Origin: JBMNPT01 sp050943735
Lineage (GTDB): Bacteria; Bacillota; Clostridia; Oscillospirales; RGIG577
NCBI GenBank assembly: GCA_050943735.1
Contig: JBMNPT010000001.1
Coordinates: 186,001 to 250,000, forward strand
Length of the DNA stretch: 64,000 bases
Direction of reading: 5' to 3'
Shown: positions 52,795-61,759 of the stretch, one piece after another
Numbering within the stretch: position 1 is the first letter of the stretch
Layout of the letters: the number at the start of each line of letters is the position of its first letter
The notes under the pieces: model-generated
What the model was told of the DNA's origin: nothing
What the model saw: the letters and a program-made list of their open reading frames with translations, nothing else
Database searches by the model: none
Position numbers and translations under genes: made by a program

Positions 52795-53220
52795 TCAGTC
52801 GATCTGAATCTGCTGCTTTTTGGGCTGCGGCTCTGCGGCCTTGGGCAGGTCCAGGGTGAGGATTCCGTTGTCGTAGGCGGCCTTGATGGCGTCTACCTGG
52901 ATGCCGGTCACATCAAAGCTCCGCTGGAAGGAACCATACCGGCGTTCCCGACGGATGTAATGGCCGTCCTTTTCCTCCTTGTTTTCCTCGTTGTGTACGG
53001 CGGAGATGGTCAGGTAATCACCTTCCAGATCGATGTGGATATCCTCTTTCTGGAAGCCGGGGAGTTCCGCCTGCAGCTGGTAGTGGTCACCCTTATCCAG
53101 AATGTCTGTACGGAAGTGAGCCAGTGCGCTTTCGCTGCCGCCGAAGAAATTCTTTTCGAAGTTGTCAAAATAGTTAAACAAACTCTTTTCACCATGGCCA
53201 AAGGGCATCAATTCAAACAT
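52795..53220 (-). CDS. Small heat shock protein Hsp20/alpha-crystallin
   Basis: The 141-residue protein has the alpha-crystallin domain (about 40-130: YQLQAELPGFQKEDIHIDLE and GILTLDLPKA) and a short N-arm MFELMPFGHGEKSLFNYF. The C-terminal IQID resembles the I-x-I oligomer motif. It holds unfolding proteins for ClpB/DnaK. AGGAGG precedes ATG. A 185-base leader connects it to the CIRCE element. Confidence 0.95.
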   Translation of the reverse strand: MFELMPFGHGEKSLFNYFDNFEKNFFGGSESALAHFRTDILDKGDHYQLQAELPGFQKEDIHIDLEGDYLTISAVHNEENKEEKDGHYIRRERRYGSFQRSFDVTGIQVDAIKAAYDNGILTLDLPKAAEPQPKKQQIQID

Positions 53221-53405
53221 AAGTCATACCTCCTGAAAATACATTGTGTATCAAATTTTGTGGCTTGGCGCTATCGGGATGGACCCAGCGCCGGGGTTTG
53301 CTTGTGCATCCCATCGCCTTCTTTCTGTTTCTTTCTGTTTACATGATGTAGTATAGGCGGCAATTGTTACAAAAAATCAGAAGAAATATGTCCAAATTGT
53401 AAATT

Positions 53406-53432
53406 TTAGCACTCACCACATGAGAGTGCTAA
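53406..53432 (-). promoter_or_regulatory. CIRCE operator (HrcA site)
   Basis: TTAGCACTC-N9-GAGTGCTAA, a perfect CIRCE, 186 bases upstream of hsp20. HrcA would repress hsp20-clpB until heat stress. Confidence 0.95.
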
Positions 53433-53482
53433 CAACAAGGTGATTGTATTCCCTTTTGGCCTGTTTGTCAATGGGCACAGCA

Positions 53483-53507
53483 AAAAAAGGCCCCGAAGGG
53501 CCTTTTC
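53483..53507 (-). terminator. Terminator after B3/B4 gene
   Basis: AAAGGCCC-CGAA-GGGCCTTT followed by T-run on the minus strand. Confidence 0.85.
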
Positions 53508-53518
53508 TTTTGCAAAAT

Positions 53519-54187
53519 TCATTCCACCAGCCAGGGCTGACTCGGCTGTCCGGCGGCATGGGTCCGCAGCAAAGAAGCTGCCCGATCCAGCCAGGGAAGC
53601 AGTTCCCGGCCGCCGTCAAATCCGTAGATGCACAGCAGCACACGATGGGTGTCAGGGCCCACCATGGTACGGCGGGAGTCGCTGGTGGGGCAGCCAAAAG
53701 GCCCCTGTTCATCCCGCAGCACCGGCAGACCGGCGATGTTCAGTTCGTCTTTGCCGATGCCTCGATAGTGCTGGCCTTCCCCGGCGATCTCCCACACCAC
53801 CGGACCACAAATGGCGTCTGCGTTGTACAGACCCAGGGACCAGCCGCTCTCCAGGGAGATCAGGTTGCCTGCGTCCACCACATTGTTGACTCGGTACAGG
53901 CCCTTGCCTTGTACCACCCGCCGCAGCAATGCCTCGCAGGAGTTGCGGTAGCGGGCCGGGTCTTTGCCGCAGGCTTTGTAGGCGGCCCGGGTGAGGGCAA
54001 TGGTGTCTAGATGGGCAATCTCCCCCACAGTGAGTTCCCCGGCGGTCTGCCGGCACAGGGCGTCGATCTCCTCCAGCAGAGGGGCGGGGGGATCGGTCAC
54101 CTGAACGTCACACAGCAGGCAGCCCAGGGCGGCGCCGGGACAGCGCTCTTTCAGCTGGGGGTGAATGGAGAGGGAAATTTCGGTCAT
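53519..54187 (-). CDS. B3/B4 (tRNA-binding-like) domain protein
   Basis: The 222-residue protein corresponds to the stand-alone B3/B4 domain, related to the editing region of PheT. VNNVVDAGNLISLESGWSLG (near 95) and FGCPTSDSRRTMV (near 165) are typical. Such proteins may edit mischarged tRNA or handle phenylalanine analogues; the role is unproved. Its ATG overlaps the upstream stop (ATGA), so it is translated with the MBL gene. Confidence 0.85.
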   Translation of the reverse strand: MTEISLSIHPQLKERCPGAALGCLLCDVQVTDPPAPLLEEIDALCRQTAGELTVGEIAHLDTIALTRAAYKACGKDPARYRNSCEALLRRVVQGKGLYRVNNVVDAGNLISLESGWSLGLYNADAICGPVVWEIAGEGQHYRGIGKDELNIAGLPVLRDEQGPFGCPTSDSRRTMVGPDTHRVLLCIYGFDGGRELLPWLDRAASLLRTHAAGQPSQPWLVE

Positions 54188-54990
54188 GTCCACTCCACCT
54201 CCAGCCCCACGCCGGTCTCCTGGATGGGATGCAGCCGGTGCATGGCCACCTGGGCCTCAAAGCAGGTGCAGTGGCAGGGGAACAGCTCTTCGATGTTTCG
54301 CTGGGCCAGCCACTGGGCGGTCTGCTGGGTGAGTTCCCCGTCGTTTACCAGATGGAAACCGCCGAACAGACCCAGGACCCGGTCATCTCCGCACACCTTT
54401 TGGGCGTAGGCAACAATGTTGCACACACCGCAGTGGGAGCAGCCGGTGATCACGTAAATGCCGTGGGGCGTCTGATAGACCAGGGCGGAGTCCTCTTCCA
54501 TAAAATCGGGCTTCCACTGGCCGTCTACAAACACTTCCCCCAGCGGGTGCTGGTTTTCAAAGGGGACGGTGCGGGGGATGTGCCCCAGATACCAGATGTT
54601 GGGGCTCACTTTCATGGGGGATTCGGTGAGGCAGAGCTGTGCCTCGGCCTCTACCTGCTCCCGGGAGAGCCGGCTTCCCGCGTCCCGTCCGTCGATGCGC
54701 TTGGGCTGGAAGGTGAGCGGGTGGGTGACGATCACCGGCCGGTCCTGGCGCAGAGAGAAGTAGGTTTCCAGTCCGCCGGTGTGGTCGTCGTGGCCATGGG
54801 AGAGGATTACCTTGTCGATGGCGGTGAGATCCACTCCCAGCTGCTGGGCGTTGCGGGCAAACAGATCGGTGTAGCCGGTGTCCAGCAACAGCCGGGTGCC
54901 CTCATCCTCAATGTACAGACACAGACCGGGCTCGCCTTGGTAATAAAGGCCCATATAGGTGTTGTTTTCCACCAGAACGGTCATTTTCAT
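54184..54990 (-). CDS. Metallo-beta-lactamase-fold hydrolase
   Basis: The 268-residue protein has the metal motif HGHDDH (near 65), a second His in GCSHCGVCN (near 165) and the final GGFHLV and CTCF segments, like the 'MBL fold metallo-hydrolase' that includes 7,8-dihydropterin-6-methyl-4-(beta-D-ribofuranosyl)-aminobenzene-5'-phosphate synthase relatives. Cytoplasmic; substrate unknown. Start 54990 after GTGAGGTG; a GTG at 54999 is an alternative. Confidence 0.88.
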   Translation of the reverse strand: MKMTVLVENNTYMGLYYQGEPGLCLYIEDEGTRLLLDTGYTDLFARNAQQLGVDLTAIDKVILSHGHDDHTGGLETYFSLRQDRPVIVTHPLTFQPKRIDGRDAGSRLSREQVEAEAQLCLTESPMKVSPNIWYLGHIPRTVPFENQHPLGEVFVDGQWKPDFMEEDSALVYQTPHGIYVITGCSHCGVCNIVAYAQKVCGDDRVLGLFGGFHLVNDGELTQQTAQWLAQRNIEELFPCHCTCFEAQVAMHRLHPIQETGVGLEVEWT

Positions 54991-55000
54991 GGCAGTCACC

Positions 55001-55543
55001 TCACCGGATCAGCCGGGAAATGGTCTTGAAGGCGGGAGAGCCGGCCTTGCCCAGCAGTTCAAACAGCACCGATTCATAGGTGGTGGGCTGGGCGCCTGCC
55101 TGAACGGCCCGCCACATACCCATCTTTTTGTCTTCTTCCCGCCGGGAGCTGAGGCAGTCCTCCACCATCAGCACCTGATAGCCTTTTTCCAGCAGATCCA
55201 GGGCGGTTTGCAGTACGCAGATGTGGGTTTCCATGCCGCACAGCAGCACCGTCTTACGGCCGGTGGCCTCCAGGGCTTCCCAGAAGCCCTCCGCGCCACA
55301 GCAGCTGAAGCTGGTCTTGTCAATGGGGGTGAAATCCCCCAGTTTTTCGGCGATTTCCGGGATGGTCTCCCCCAATCCCCGGGTGTATTGCTGGGTCACC
55401 AGCATGGGTACCTCCAACGCCCGCAGGCCTTCGATGAGAATGCCGCAGTTGCGCACCAGTTCTTCCTTTTTCCAGATGGCGGGCACCAGCTTTTCCTGAA
55501 TGTCCACCACCAGCAGCAGGGTATCTTCCACCTTGATTCTCAC
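55001..55543 (-). CDS. Isochorismatase/nicotinamidase-like cysteine hydrolase
   Basis: The 180-residue protein has the catalytic triad of the family: Asp in LLVVDIQEKL (near 13), Lys in PIDKTSFSC (near 79) and Cys in GMETHICVLQT (near 115). The substrate could be nicotinamide, an N-carbamoyl compound or isochorismate. The GTG start at 55543 overlaps the Nudix stop and has GGAGG upstream; the much longer open frame is rejected. Confidence 0.9.
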   Translation of the reverse strand: MRIKVEDTLLLVVDIQEKLVPAIWKKEELVRNCGILIEGLRALEVPMLVTQQYTRGLGETIPEIAEKLGDFTPIDKTSFSCCGAEGFWEALEATGRKTVLLCGMETHICVLQTALDLLEKGYQVLMVEDCLSSRREEDKKMGMWRAVQAGAQPTTYESVLFELLGKAGSPAFKTISRLIR

Positions 55544-56139
55544 AGTGTTTCCTCCATTTCTTCCAGTTGGGGCAGAACCATCTCCAGAAATTCCCGGCTG
55601 TGATCCCGCCACATTTCCTTTTCCGTATCCTCCCACCGGGGGGAACGGTCTTCGGTCACTTCCACCTGCTCCCGCAGGCCCTGGGCCAGTTCCCGGTAGT
55701 CGTGGAGATTCACCCACACCACCCTGGCCACTTCCTCTCCCGGAGTAAAACCGCCGGGACCCGCGTCATACAGGTATACCTGCGCCAGCTCCCGATCCTG
55801 CGTACCGGCCACCGGCACCCTCTGCCGGACCGCGCCCACATAGCGCAGCCGCTCCGGGTCTAGGCTGATGCCCAACTCTTCCCAGGTTTCCCGGGCAAGT
55901 CCTTCCAGCGGGGTTTCTCCGGCCCGCAGATGTCCTCCCACCGCAATGTCATATTGCAGCGGAAAGGTCTCCTTGTCCGCCGCCCGCTGCTGCATGTACA
56001 GCACCGGCTGGTCTTCCCGCCGGCCAATCATCCAGCAGTGCACCACCTGGTGCAGCGCGCCGGTGCGATGGGCCTCCTCCCGGTCCAGCTGTCCCGCCGG
56101 ACGCAGAGCCTCGTCATAGATATCCACCATTTCGCTCAT
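55540..56139 (-). CDS. Nudix hydrolase (Idi/YfcD-like)
   Basis: The 199-residue protein has the Nudix box in GHLRAGETPLEGLARETWEE (near 85) followed by LGI, fitting G-x5-E-x7-REUXEEXGU. The opening DIYDEALRPAGQLDREEAHR and the LHQVVHCWMI segment resemble isopentenyl-diphosphate isomerase-like Nudix proteins. It should cleave an organic diphosphate. First gene of a four-gene overlapping operon. ATG 56139, weak AGAGG. Confidence 0.88.
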   Translation of the reverse strand: MSEMVDIYDEALRPAGQLDREEAHRTGALHQVVHCWMIGRREDQPVLYMQQRAADKETFPLQYDIAVGGHLRAGETPLEGLARETWEELGISLDPERLRYVGAVRQRVPVAGTQDRELAQVYLYDAGPGGFTPGEEVARVVWVNLHDYRELAQGLREQVEVTEDRSPRWEDTEKEMWRDHSREFLEMVLPQLEEMEETL

Positions 56140-56287
56140 GTTTCTGACCTCTTTTCCGGGTATTCCGCTCTCATTATACCACAAAGCAGGAGAGGACGGG
56201 AGTGCCCGGGGGGAATTTTTCCCACAGCGGCGGGGTTTTGTGGTATAATGAAACAAACAGGGCATTGCCCGGGCAAGGAGGAACGGC

Positions 56288-56716
56288 ATGGAAATTGAGA
56301 TTCGATACCACCATTCGGGGCTGCCCCGGCTGGAGAAGCTGACCCAGGGGGACTGGATTGATCTGCGGGCGGCGGAGGAAGTGGTTTTGCAGGCCGGGGA
56401 GTTCCGGCTGATTTCTCTGGGGGTATCCATGCGGCTGCCCAGAGGGTATGAGGCCCATGTGGCGCCCCGCAGCTCCACCTTTGGCCGATGGGGGATTTTG
56501 CAGACCAATTCGGTGGGGGTGATCGACGAGAGCTACAGCGGCGATGGTGATGTGTGGAAGATGCCGGTGTATGCCACCCGGGATACGGTGATTCACTTCG
56601 GGGATCGAATTGCCCAGTTTCGCATTGTGGAGAAGATGCCGCCGGTGACCTTTGTGGAGGTGCAGCGGCTGGAAGGACCGGACCGAGGAGGCTTTGGTTC
56701 CACCGGACGGCAGTGA
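56288..56716 (+). CDS. dut: dUTP diphosphatase
   Basis: The 142-residue protein is a trimeric-type dUTPase, keeping uracil out of DNA. It has the five motifs, among them VAPRSSTFGRWGI (motif 2), GVIDESYSGD (motif 3, with the catalytic Asp) and the C-terminal RGGFGSTGR (motif 5). An extended -10 TGGTATAAT (56241-56249) lies upstream; CAAGGAGG is the RBS. Confidence 0.94.
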   Translation: MEIEIRYHHSGLPRLEKLTQGDWIDLRAAEEVVLQAGEFRLISLGVSMRLPRGYEAHVAPRSSTFGRWGILQTNSVGVIDESYSGDGDVWKMPVYATRDTVIHFGDRIAQFRIVEKMPPVTFVEVQRLEGPDRGGFGSTGRQ

Positions 56717-56753
56717 AATTGTGAAGTTTCTGTAAATGTGGTGGGCAATTGCT

Positions 56754-56781
56754 TGCGCCCGCGCGGGAAAATCAGTAGAAT
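56754..56781 (+). promoter_or_regulatory. Promoter for prmA-rsmE
   Basis: TTGCGC (56754-56759), 16 bp, TAGAAT (56776-56781). Confidence 0.55.
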
Positions 56782-56822
56782 AGAAACCAGTGAAAGCTGG
56801 TATATATTGGGGAGGAAAGGAT

Positions 56823-57794
56823 ATGACCTGGCTGGAAGTATCAATTTTTACCACTACAGAAGGGGTGGAGCCGCTGTGCGGATTGCTGTACAGTTTGGGA
56901 GCGGCAGGCCTGGAGATCGAGGACAAAGAGGACTTTGCGGAATTTATTGAGAAAAATACACCCTATTGGGATTATGTGGACGAAGAGCTGATGCGGGAGA
57001 AGCAGGAGATGCCCACCCGGGTCAAGCTGTACGTGTCGGACAATGAGACGGGGCACGCCATGCTGGCGGGCATCCGGGAGGAGCTGATGGCGGTGCGGGA
57101 GCGGGCGCCCCAGGTGGATTTTGGTTCGCTGGAGGTATCGGTGCGCTCCATGGCCGAGGAGGACTGGGCCAACAACTGGAAGCAGTATTATAAGCCGCTG
57201 CTCATCGGAGAAAAACTGCTGATTCGTCCCACCTGGGAAGAGGTGGAGAATCCCGAAGGCCGGGTGGTGGTGGCCATGGACCCTGGAATGGCCTTTGGCA
57301 CCGGCACCCATGCCACCACCAGTCAGTGTCTGGCGGCGCTGGAACGGGTGGTACGTCCCGGGGACCGGGTACTGGATCTGGGCTGTGGCAGTGGGATTTT
57401 GGCCATTACCACCCTGCTGCTGGGAGCGGAGCACGCCATCGGGGTGGACATTGACCCCAATGCGGTGCACATTGCGGGGCAGAACGCCTGCATCAACGGA
57501 CTGGACCCCTCACGGTATGAATTTTTGTCGGGAGATGTGGCCCAGGAAGGAGAGTTGTCCCGGTATCTGGAGCAGCATCCCGCCGATGTGGTGGCGGCCA
57601 ACATTGTGGCGGATGTAATTTTGCATCTCACCCCAGTGGTGGGGCGGTATCTCAAGCCGGGTGGCACCTTTATTGCCTCCGGCGTCATTGACATGCGCAG
57701 CGCTGAGGTGGAAGAGTGTTTTGCACGGTGTGGCTTCCGGGTGGAGGAGCGGCTGTGCCATAAGGATTGGCTGTGTTATGTGCTGAAACAGTGA
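56823..57794 (+). CDS. prmA: Ribosomal protein L11 methyltransferase
   Basis: PrmA trimethylates ribosomal protein L11 using SAM. The 323-residue protein has the N-terminal substrate-binding domain (MTWLEVSIFTTTEGVEPL) and a Rossmann methyltransferase with MDPGMAFGTGTHATTSQCLA (near 150), VLDLGCGSGILAI (near 187) and NIVADVI. GGAGGAAAGG precedes ATG 56823. It is followed after 13 bases by rsmE, a common pairing. Confidence 0.96.
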   Translation: MTWLEVSIFTTTEGVEPLCGLLYSLGAAGLEIEDKEDFAEFIEKNTPYWDYVDEELMREKQEMPTRVKLYVSDNETGHAMLAGIREELMAVRERAPQVDFGSLEVSVRSMAEEDWANNWKQYYKPLLIGEKLLIRPTWEEVENPEGRVVVAMDPGMAFGTGTHATTSQCLAALERVVRPGDRVLDLGCGSGILAITTLLLGAEHAIGVDIDPNAVHIAGQNACINGLDPSRYEFLSGDVAQEGELSRYLEQHPADVVAANIVADVILHLTPVVGRYLKPGGTFIASGVIDMRSAEVEECFARCGFRVEERLCHKDWLCYVLKQ

Positions 57795-57807
57795 GCGGAG
57801 GGACGGT

Positions 57808-58539
57808 ATGCCCAGATTTTTCATCCAGCCGGGGAACATTCTGGAAACCGGCATCGTCATAACAGGTGACGACTATTTTCATATGAGCCGTACGTTGCGT
57901 ATGCGGCCTGGAGAAGCGGTGACGGTGTGTGATCCCCAGGGGATGGAATATCACTGCCGCATCCGGCGTATGGAAGCGGACCGGGCGGAGCTGGAGGTGG
58001 AATCCAGCTGTCCGGGGCAGAGTGAGCCCTCTTTGGAGGTGTGTCTGTTCCAGTGCGTGCCCAAGGGCGACAAAATGGATACCATTGTGCAAAAGGCAGT
58101 GGAATTGGGCGTGGCGCACATTGTACCGGTGCTGTCCCGCAACTGTGTGGTGCGGCTGGACGCCCGGGCCGGAGAGAAAAAGGCCCAGCGGTGGGACCGC
58201 ATCGCGTTGGAAGCGGCCAAACAGTGCGGCCGCAGCCGGGTGCCCCACGTGGAAGCTCCCATTTCTTTTGCCGAGGCGCTGCAGCGGATGAAGACCTTTG
58301 AACGGGGTATCCTGTTATACGAGGAGGAGCGGCAGTGCGCTTTGGCCCAGATGCTGACGCCTGGGCTGCGGCAGCTGGCCTTTTTGGTGGGCAGCGAGGG
58401 CGGATTGGCCCCGGAGGAGGCCCGTCTGGCCCGGGAACAGGGAATTCCCACCGTCAGTCTGGGGGCGCGTATTCTGCGCACCGAGACGGTGGCTCCGGCG
58501 GTGTTGGCCATCGCCATGTATGTGACTGAGAATCTATAG
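57808..58539 (+). CDS. rsmE: 16S rRNA (uracil-1498-N3)-methyltransferase
   Basis: RsmE methylates U1498 of 16S rRNA. The 243-residue SPOUT enzyme has an N-terminal PUA-like part (HMSRTLRMRPGEAV) and the knotted C-terminal domain with FLVGSEGGLAPEEARLA (near 195) and LGARILRTETVAP (near 220), the SAM-binding knot. GCGGAGGG precedes the ATG. Confidence 0.96.
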   Translation: MPRFFIQPGNILETGIVITGDDYFHMSRTLRMRPGEAVTVCDPQGMEYHCRIRRMEADRAELEVESSCPGQSEPSLEVCLFQCVPKGDKMDTIVQKAVELGVAHIVPVLSRNCVVRLDARAGEKKAQRWDRIALEAAKQCGRSRVPHVEAPISFAEALQRMKTFERGILLYEEERQCALAQMLTPGLRQLAFLVGSEGGLAPEEARLAREQGIPTVSLGARILRTETVAPAVLAIAMYVTENL

Positions 58540-58550
58540 GAGTGATGAGT

Positions 58551-59366
58551 TTGGAACGTAGGATTGATGACAGCAAAAAAGCCTATGAAAAGGCGTTGGA
58601 AGAGGTGCAGAGCAACAAGATCATGGTGACGTTGTGCATCGGCTTTCTGGCCATGGGGCTGCTGATCTTTCTGTATCAGAATTTCAACCGGTCGGGGCAT
58701 GTGTGGCAGACCTTTCAGATCACCTATTGGCTGTGCGGCATCAGCGCCGCCATTTCCGCCGGATGTCTGGTGTGGTATATCCTCAACCGCCGGCGGGGGG
58801 TGGATGAACGCCTGCGCACCTTCACCAGCGGCAATTGCCTGCGGGGCGCGCTGCTGTTTACCATCGGTCTGGGGGCCATCACCCAGTATGATATCTACGC
58901 CATTCGGGCGCTGTTTGTGTTGGTACCTGTGTACATCGCTCTGTATTTTGTGGGCCGGGTGATGCCCGGGGAATTTCTGTATATCTGCAGTGTCAGCGTC
59001 TTTGAAATGGGACTGCTGCTATTGCTGCGTACGTTTCTCTTTTCCCAGCAGGTGTTGTACATCTATTATGCCCAGCGGCTTGTGCTGCTGTTCGCGCTGG
59101 TCAATGTAGTTGCGCTGGGAATTTTGCTGCTCACCCGTAAGGGAGAGGGCACCTTGAAGCTGGGATGGTGGATCTGGAACATGGGCCCGGCGCCCCGGTA
59201 CAGTCTGATGACCATTGCCTTTGCGCTGCCGGTGGCGGAGTTGGTACTGTCCATGATGCTGCGGAGCACAGAGGTGTGTTATTACGCGGTGTTTGTACAG
59301 GGCGGCTATGTGGCGGCCTGTGGACTCTACTACCTGTACCGGCTGATGAACGCCCGGCAGGAGTGA
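58551..59366 (+). CDS. Hypothetical multi-span membrane protein
   Basis: The 271-residue product has a charged N-terminal helix (RRIDDSKKAYEKALEEV) and about seven membrane helices. No family recognised. AGGAG at 58538-58542 is 8 bases from TTG 58551 but only 2 from ATG 58545 and overlaps GTG 58542, so the TTG start is favoured. The RBS overlaps the rsmE stop, so this gene probably shares the prmA-rsmE transcript. Confidence 0.7.
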   Translation: MERRIDDSKKAYEKALEEVQSNKIMVTLCIGFLAMGLLIFLYQNFNRSGHVWQTFQITYWLCGISAAISAGCLVWYILNRRRGVDERLRTFTSGNCLRGALLFTIGLGAITQYDIYAIRALFVLVPVYIALYFVGRVMPGEFLYICSVSVFEMGLLLLLRTFLFSQQVLYIYYAQRLVLLFALVNVVALGILLLTRKGEGTLKLGWWIWNMGPAPRYSLMTIAFALPVAELVLSMMLRSTEVCYYAVFVQGGYVAACGLYYLYRLMNARQE

Positions 59367-59388
59367 TGGTGATACACCCGAATCATCC

Positions 59389-59415
59389 GGGGGCTTTTGA
59401 GGGCCCCCTTTTTTT
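59389..59415 (+). terminator. Terminator after membrane gene
   Basis: GGGGGC-N8-GCCCCC stem then TTTTTTT, 22 bases after the stop. Confidence 0.88.
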
Positions 59416-59442
59416 ATGGAACAGAAAAGGAGTGTGGCTGCA

Positions 59443-60267
59443 ATGGGAGTTCACAGAGGCTGGCGGTATCAGGAAGGACCGGTGCCCTACTTTACCATTC
59501 CTGCCTTTGAGGCGACGGGCAAGGTGCGTCATGGATTTTCCACCCGGTTGGGCGGGGTGAGTCAGGGGTGTTTTTCCTCTCTCAACCTGGGCCCCACCCG
59601 GGGAGATGATCCACAGGCGGTGGAGGAAAACTACCGGCGGCTGTGCGGAGCCATCGGGGTGGATTGGACACAGGTGGTGCTGAGCCATCAGACCCATACC
59701 GATCACATCCGGCTGGCCACCCGGGAGGATGCGGGTAAGGGACTGCTGCGTCCCCGGGATTATGATGATGTAGACGGGCTCATCACCGTCACGCCGGGCT
59801 TGCCGCTGGTGACTTTTTTTGCCGATTGCGTGCCGCTGATTTTTCTGGACCCGGTGCGAGAGGTGCTCTGTTCGGTTCACTCCGGCTGGAGAGGAACAGT
59901 GCAGCGCATCGGAGCCCGGGCGGTGGAGCGGATGACAGAGGAATTCGGCTGCCGTCGGGAGGATATTCTGGCGGCGGTGGGGCCCTGTATTGGCCCCTGC
60001 CACTATCAGGTGGATGAGGATTGTGCCGACCAGTTCCGCAAGGCGTTTCCCGAGACTTTTTCCCGCATTGCCCGACCGGAGGGGGAGGGCAAATACCGCC
60101 TGGATCTGCCGGAGGCCAATTTGCAGATTTTTTTGGAAAATGGACTTCGGCCGGAGAACATCACCATGGCAGGGCTGTGTACCTATTGTGATGAGCAGCG
60201 GTTTTTCTCACACCGGCGCATGGGCGACAAGCGGGGCAATTTGGCCATGGTGATTCAACTGGGATAA
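59443..60267 (+). CDS. pgeF: Peptidoglycan editing factor PgeF / multicopper polyphenol oxidase-like
   Basis: The 274-residue protein matches YfiH/PgeF with the three conserved metal-site segments: QTHTDHI (near 90), FADCVPLIFLDP (near 128) and VHSGWRGTV (near 146). PgeF removes wrong amino acids from peptidoglycan precursors; relatives were called laccase-like or purine nucleoside phosphorylases. ATG 59443 is 10 bases after AAGGAG; an upstream ATG at 59416 is on the terminator T-run and is rejected. Confidence 0.92.
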   Translation: MGVHRGWRYQEGPVPYFTIPAFEATGKVRHGFSTRLGGVSQGCFSSLNLGPTRGDDPQAVEENYRRLCGAIGVDWTQVVLSHQTHTDHIRLATREDAGKGLLRPRDYDDVDGLITVTPGLPLVTFFADCVPLIFLDPVREVLCSVHSGWRGTVQRIGARAVERMTEEFGCRREDILAAVGPCIGPCHYQVDEDCADQFRKAFPETFSRIARPEGEGKYRLDLPEANLQIFLENGLRPENITMAGLCTYCDEQRFFSHRRMGDKRGNLAMVIQLG

Positions 60268-60308
60268 TAAATCGGCGTATTTTACAAAAAACATTGTATA
60301 TTTTTTAC

Positions 60309-60337
60309 TTGCCAGAACACGGGGGGTATGGTAGGCT
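60309..60337 (+). promoter_or_regulatory. Possible promoter of the sodium-dependent transporter
   Basis: TTGCCA (60309-60314), 17 bp, TAGGCT (60332-60337); the -10 is weak. Confidence 0.4.
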
Positions 60338-60365
60338 AAAAATTATCAGTGGAAAGGGGCGAAAT

Positions 60366-61748
60366 ATGTTGGAACATAAGGGACGAGGGCAATTTGCCAG
60401 CAATTTGGGGTTTATTTTGGCGGCGGCTGGTTCTGCTGTGGGTTTGGGAAACATCTGGAAGTTCCCCTATCTGGCGGGTCAGAATGGCGGCGGCGCCTTT
60501 GTACTGGTGTATCTGATCCTGGTGGTGGTGATGGGTTTCACCATCATGCTGGGAGAAATGGCGGTGGGCCGGGCTTTCCGCAAGAACTGTGTGGGTTCTT
60601 ACCGGGAGCTGGACAAGCGTTTCTCTTTTGTAGGCGGACTGGGTATCGCCATCGGCTTTATCATTTTGTCCTATTACAGTGTCATTGGCGGCTGGGTGGG
60701 CAAGTACATCATGATGTATCTCACCGGTGCGCCCTTTGGTGAGGATGTTTCTGGATTTTTCAAATCGTTCGTGGCCCAGGGAGCAGAGCCGGTGATCTGG
60801 CATCTGATCTTTATGGGTGTGACGGTGTTCATCGTGGGCAAAGGTGTGTCTGCGGGCATTGAAAAAGCCAGCAAATTCATGATGCCCGCGCTGTTTATAC
60901 TGCTCATCATTGTGGCGGTGCGCAGCTGTACCCTGCCCGGTGCCTGGGAAGGAGTCAAGTACTTTGTGATTCCCGACTTTTCCAAGCTGGATGCGGGTGT
61001 GGTGGTAGCCGCCATGGGACAGGTGTTTTTCTCCCTGTCGCTGGGCATGGGCATCACCTGCACTTATGGTTCTTATCTGTCCAAGGATACTTCGCTGGAG
61101 CGCAATGCGCTGATCATTCCTGGGCTGGACAGTCTGGCGGCTCTGATTTCTGGGTTTGCGGTGATTCCCGCGGTGTTCGCGGTGTTCCCCGGCGAGGGGG
61201 CAGAGCATGTGGGCTCGGGGGCTTCTCTGATGTTCCAGACCTTGCCGCTGGTGTTTGACCAGATGTCTTTTGGCAACTTCTTTGGTCTTCTGTTTTTCAT
61301 TCTGGTGGCCTTTGCCGCGGTGACCAGTTCGGTGGCACTGTTGGAGGGCACTGTGGCTTACGCAGTGGAGGAATTTAAGATTCCCCGGGTGTGGGCGGTG
61401 ACCATTTTGGGCAGTGTGTGCGCTCTGTTGGGCGTGGCGGTGTCCCTTTCCCAGGGAGCGATGGAGATCAACGCGCCCATTTGGAACCTGGTGGACGGAG
61501 TGGTTATGGAGGATCTGTTGGACTTCCTCTCCTATCTCACCGACAATCTGTTGTTGCCCTTTAGCGGTTTGATGACCTGTCTGGCCATTGGCTGGGTATG
61601 GGGCGTGGACAAGGTTACAGAAGAGGTGGAACAAGGCGGAAAATTCCGGTTCCATGCCCGGAAAATGTGGGATTTTTCCATTCGGTTTTTCTGCCCGGTG
61701 GCGCTGGTTCTGGTGTTCCTCAATCTGTTTGGATTTCTGCGTTTTTGA
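60366..61748 (+). CDS. Sodium-dependent (NSS/SNF) transporter
   Basis: The 460-residue transporter has 11-12 helices of the LeuT fold, with the sodium-site helix 1 AAAGSAVGLGNIWKFPYLAG (near 20) and the unwound helix 6 SFSLGMG-type segment (FFSLSLGMGITCTYG, near 226). It should import an amino acid, often Tyr, Trp or Leu in relatives; the ligand cannot be read. AAAGGGG precedes ATG 60366. Confidence 0.94.
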   Translation: MLEHKGRGQFASNLGFILAAAGSAVGLGNIWKFPYLAGQNGGGAFVLVYLILVVVMGFTIMLGEMAVGRAFRKNCVGSYRELDKRFSFVGGLGIAIGFIILSYYSVIGGWVGKYIMMYLTGAPFGEDVSGFFKSFVAQGAEPVIWHLIFMGVTVFIVGKGVSAGIEKASKFMMPALFILLIIVAVRSCTLPGAWEGVKYFVIPDFSKLDAGVVVAAMGQVFFSLSLGMGITCTYGSYLSKDTSLERNALIIPGLDSLAALISGFAVIPAVFAVFPGEGAEHVGSGASLMFQTLPLVFDQMSFGNFFGLLFFILVAFAAVTSSVALLEGTVAYAVEEFKIPRVWAVTILGSVCALLGVAVSLSQGAMEINAPIWNLVDGVVMEDLLDFLSYLTDNLLLPFSGLMTCLAIGWVWGVDKVTEEVEQGGKFRFHARKMWDFSIRFFCPVALVLVFLNLFGFLRF

Positions 61749-61759
61749 GTGAAGTGGTA

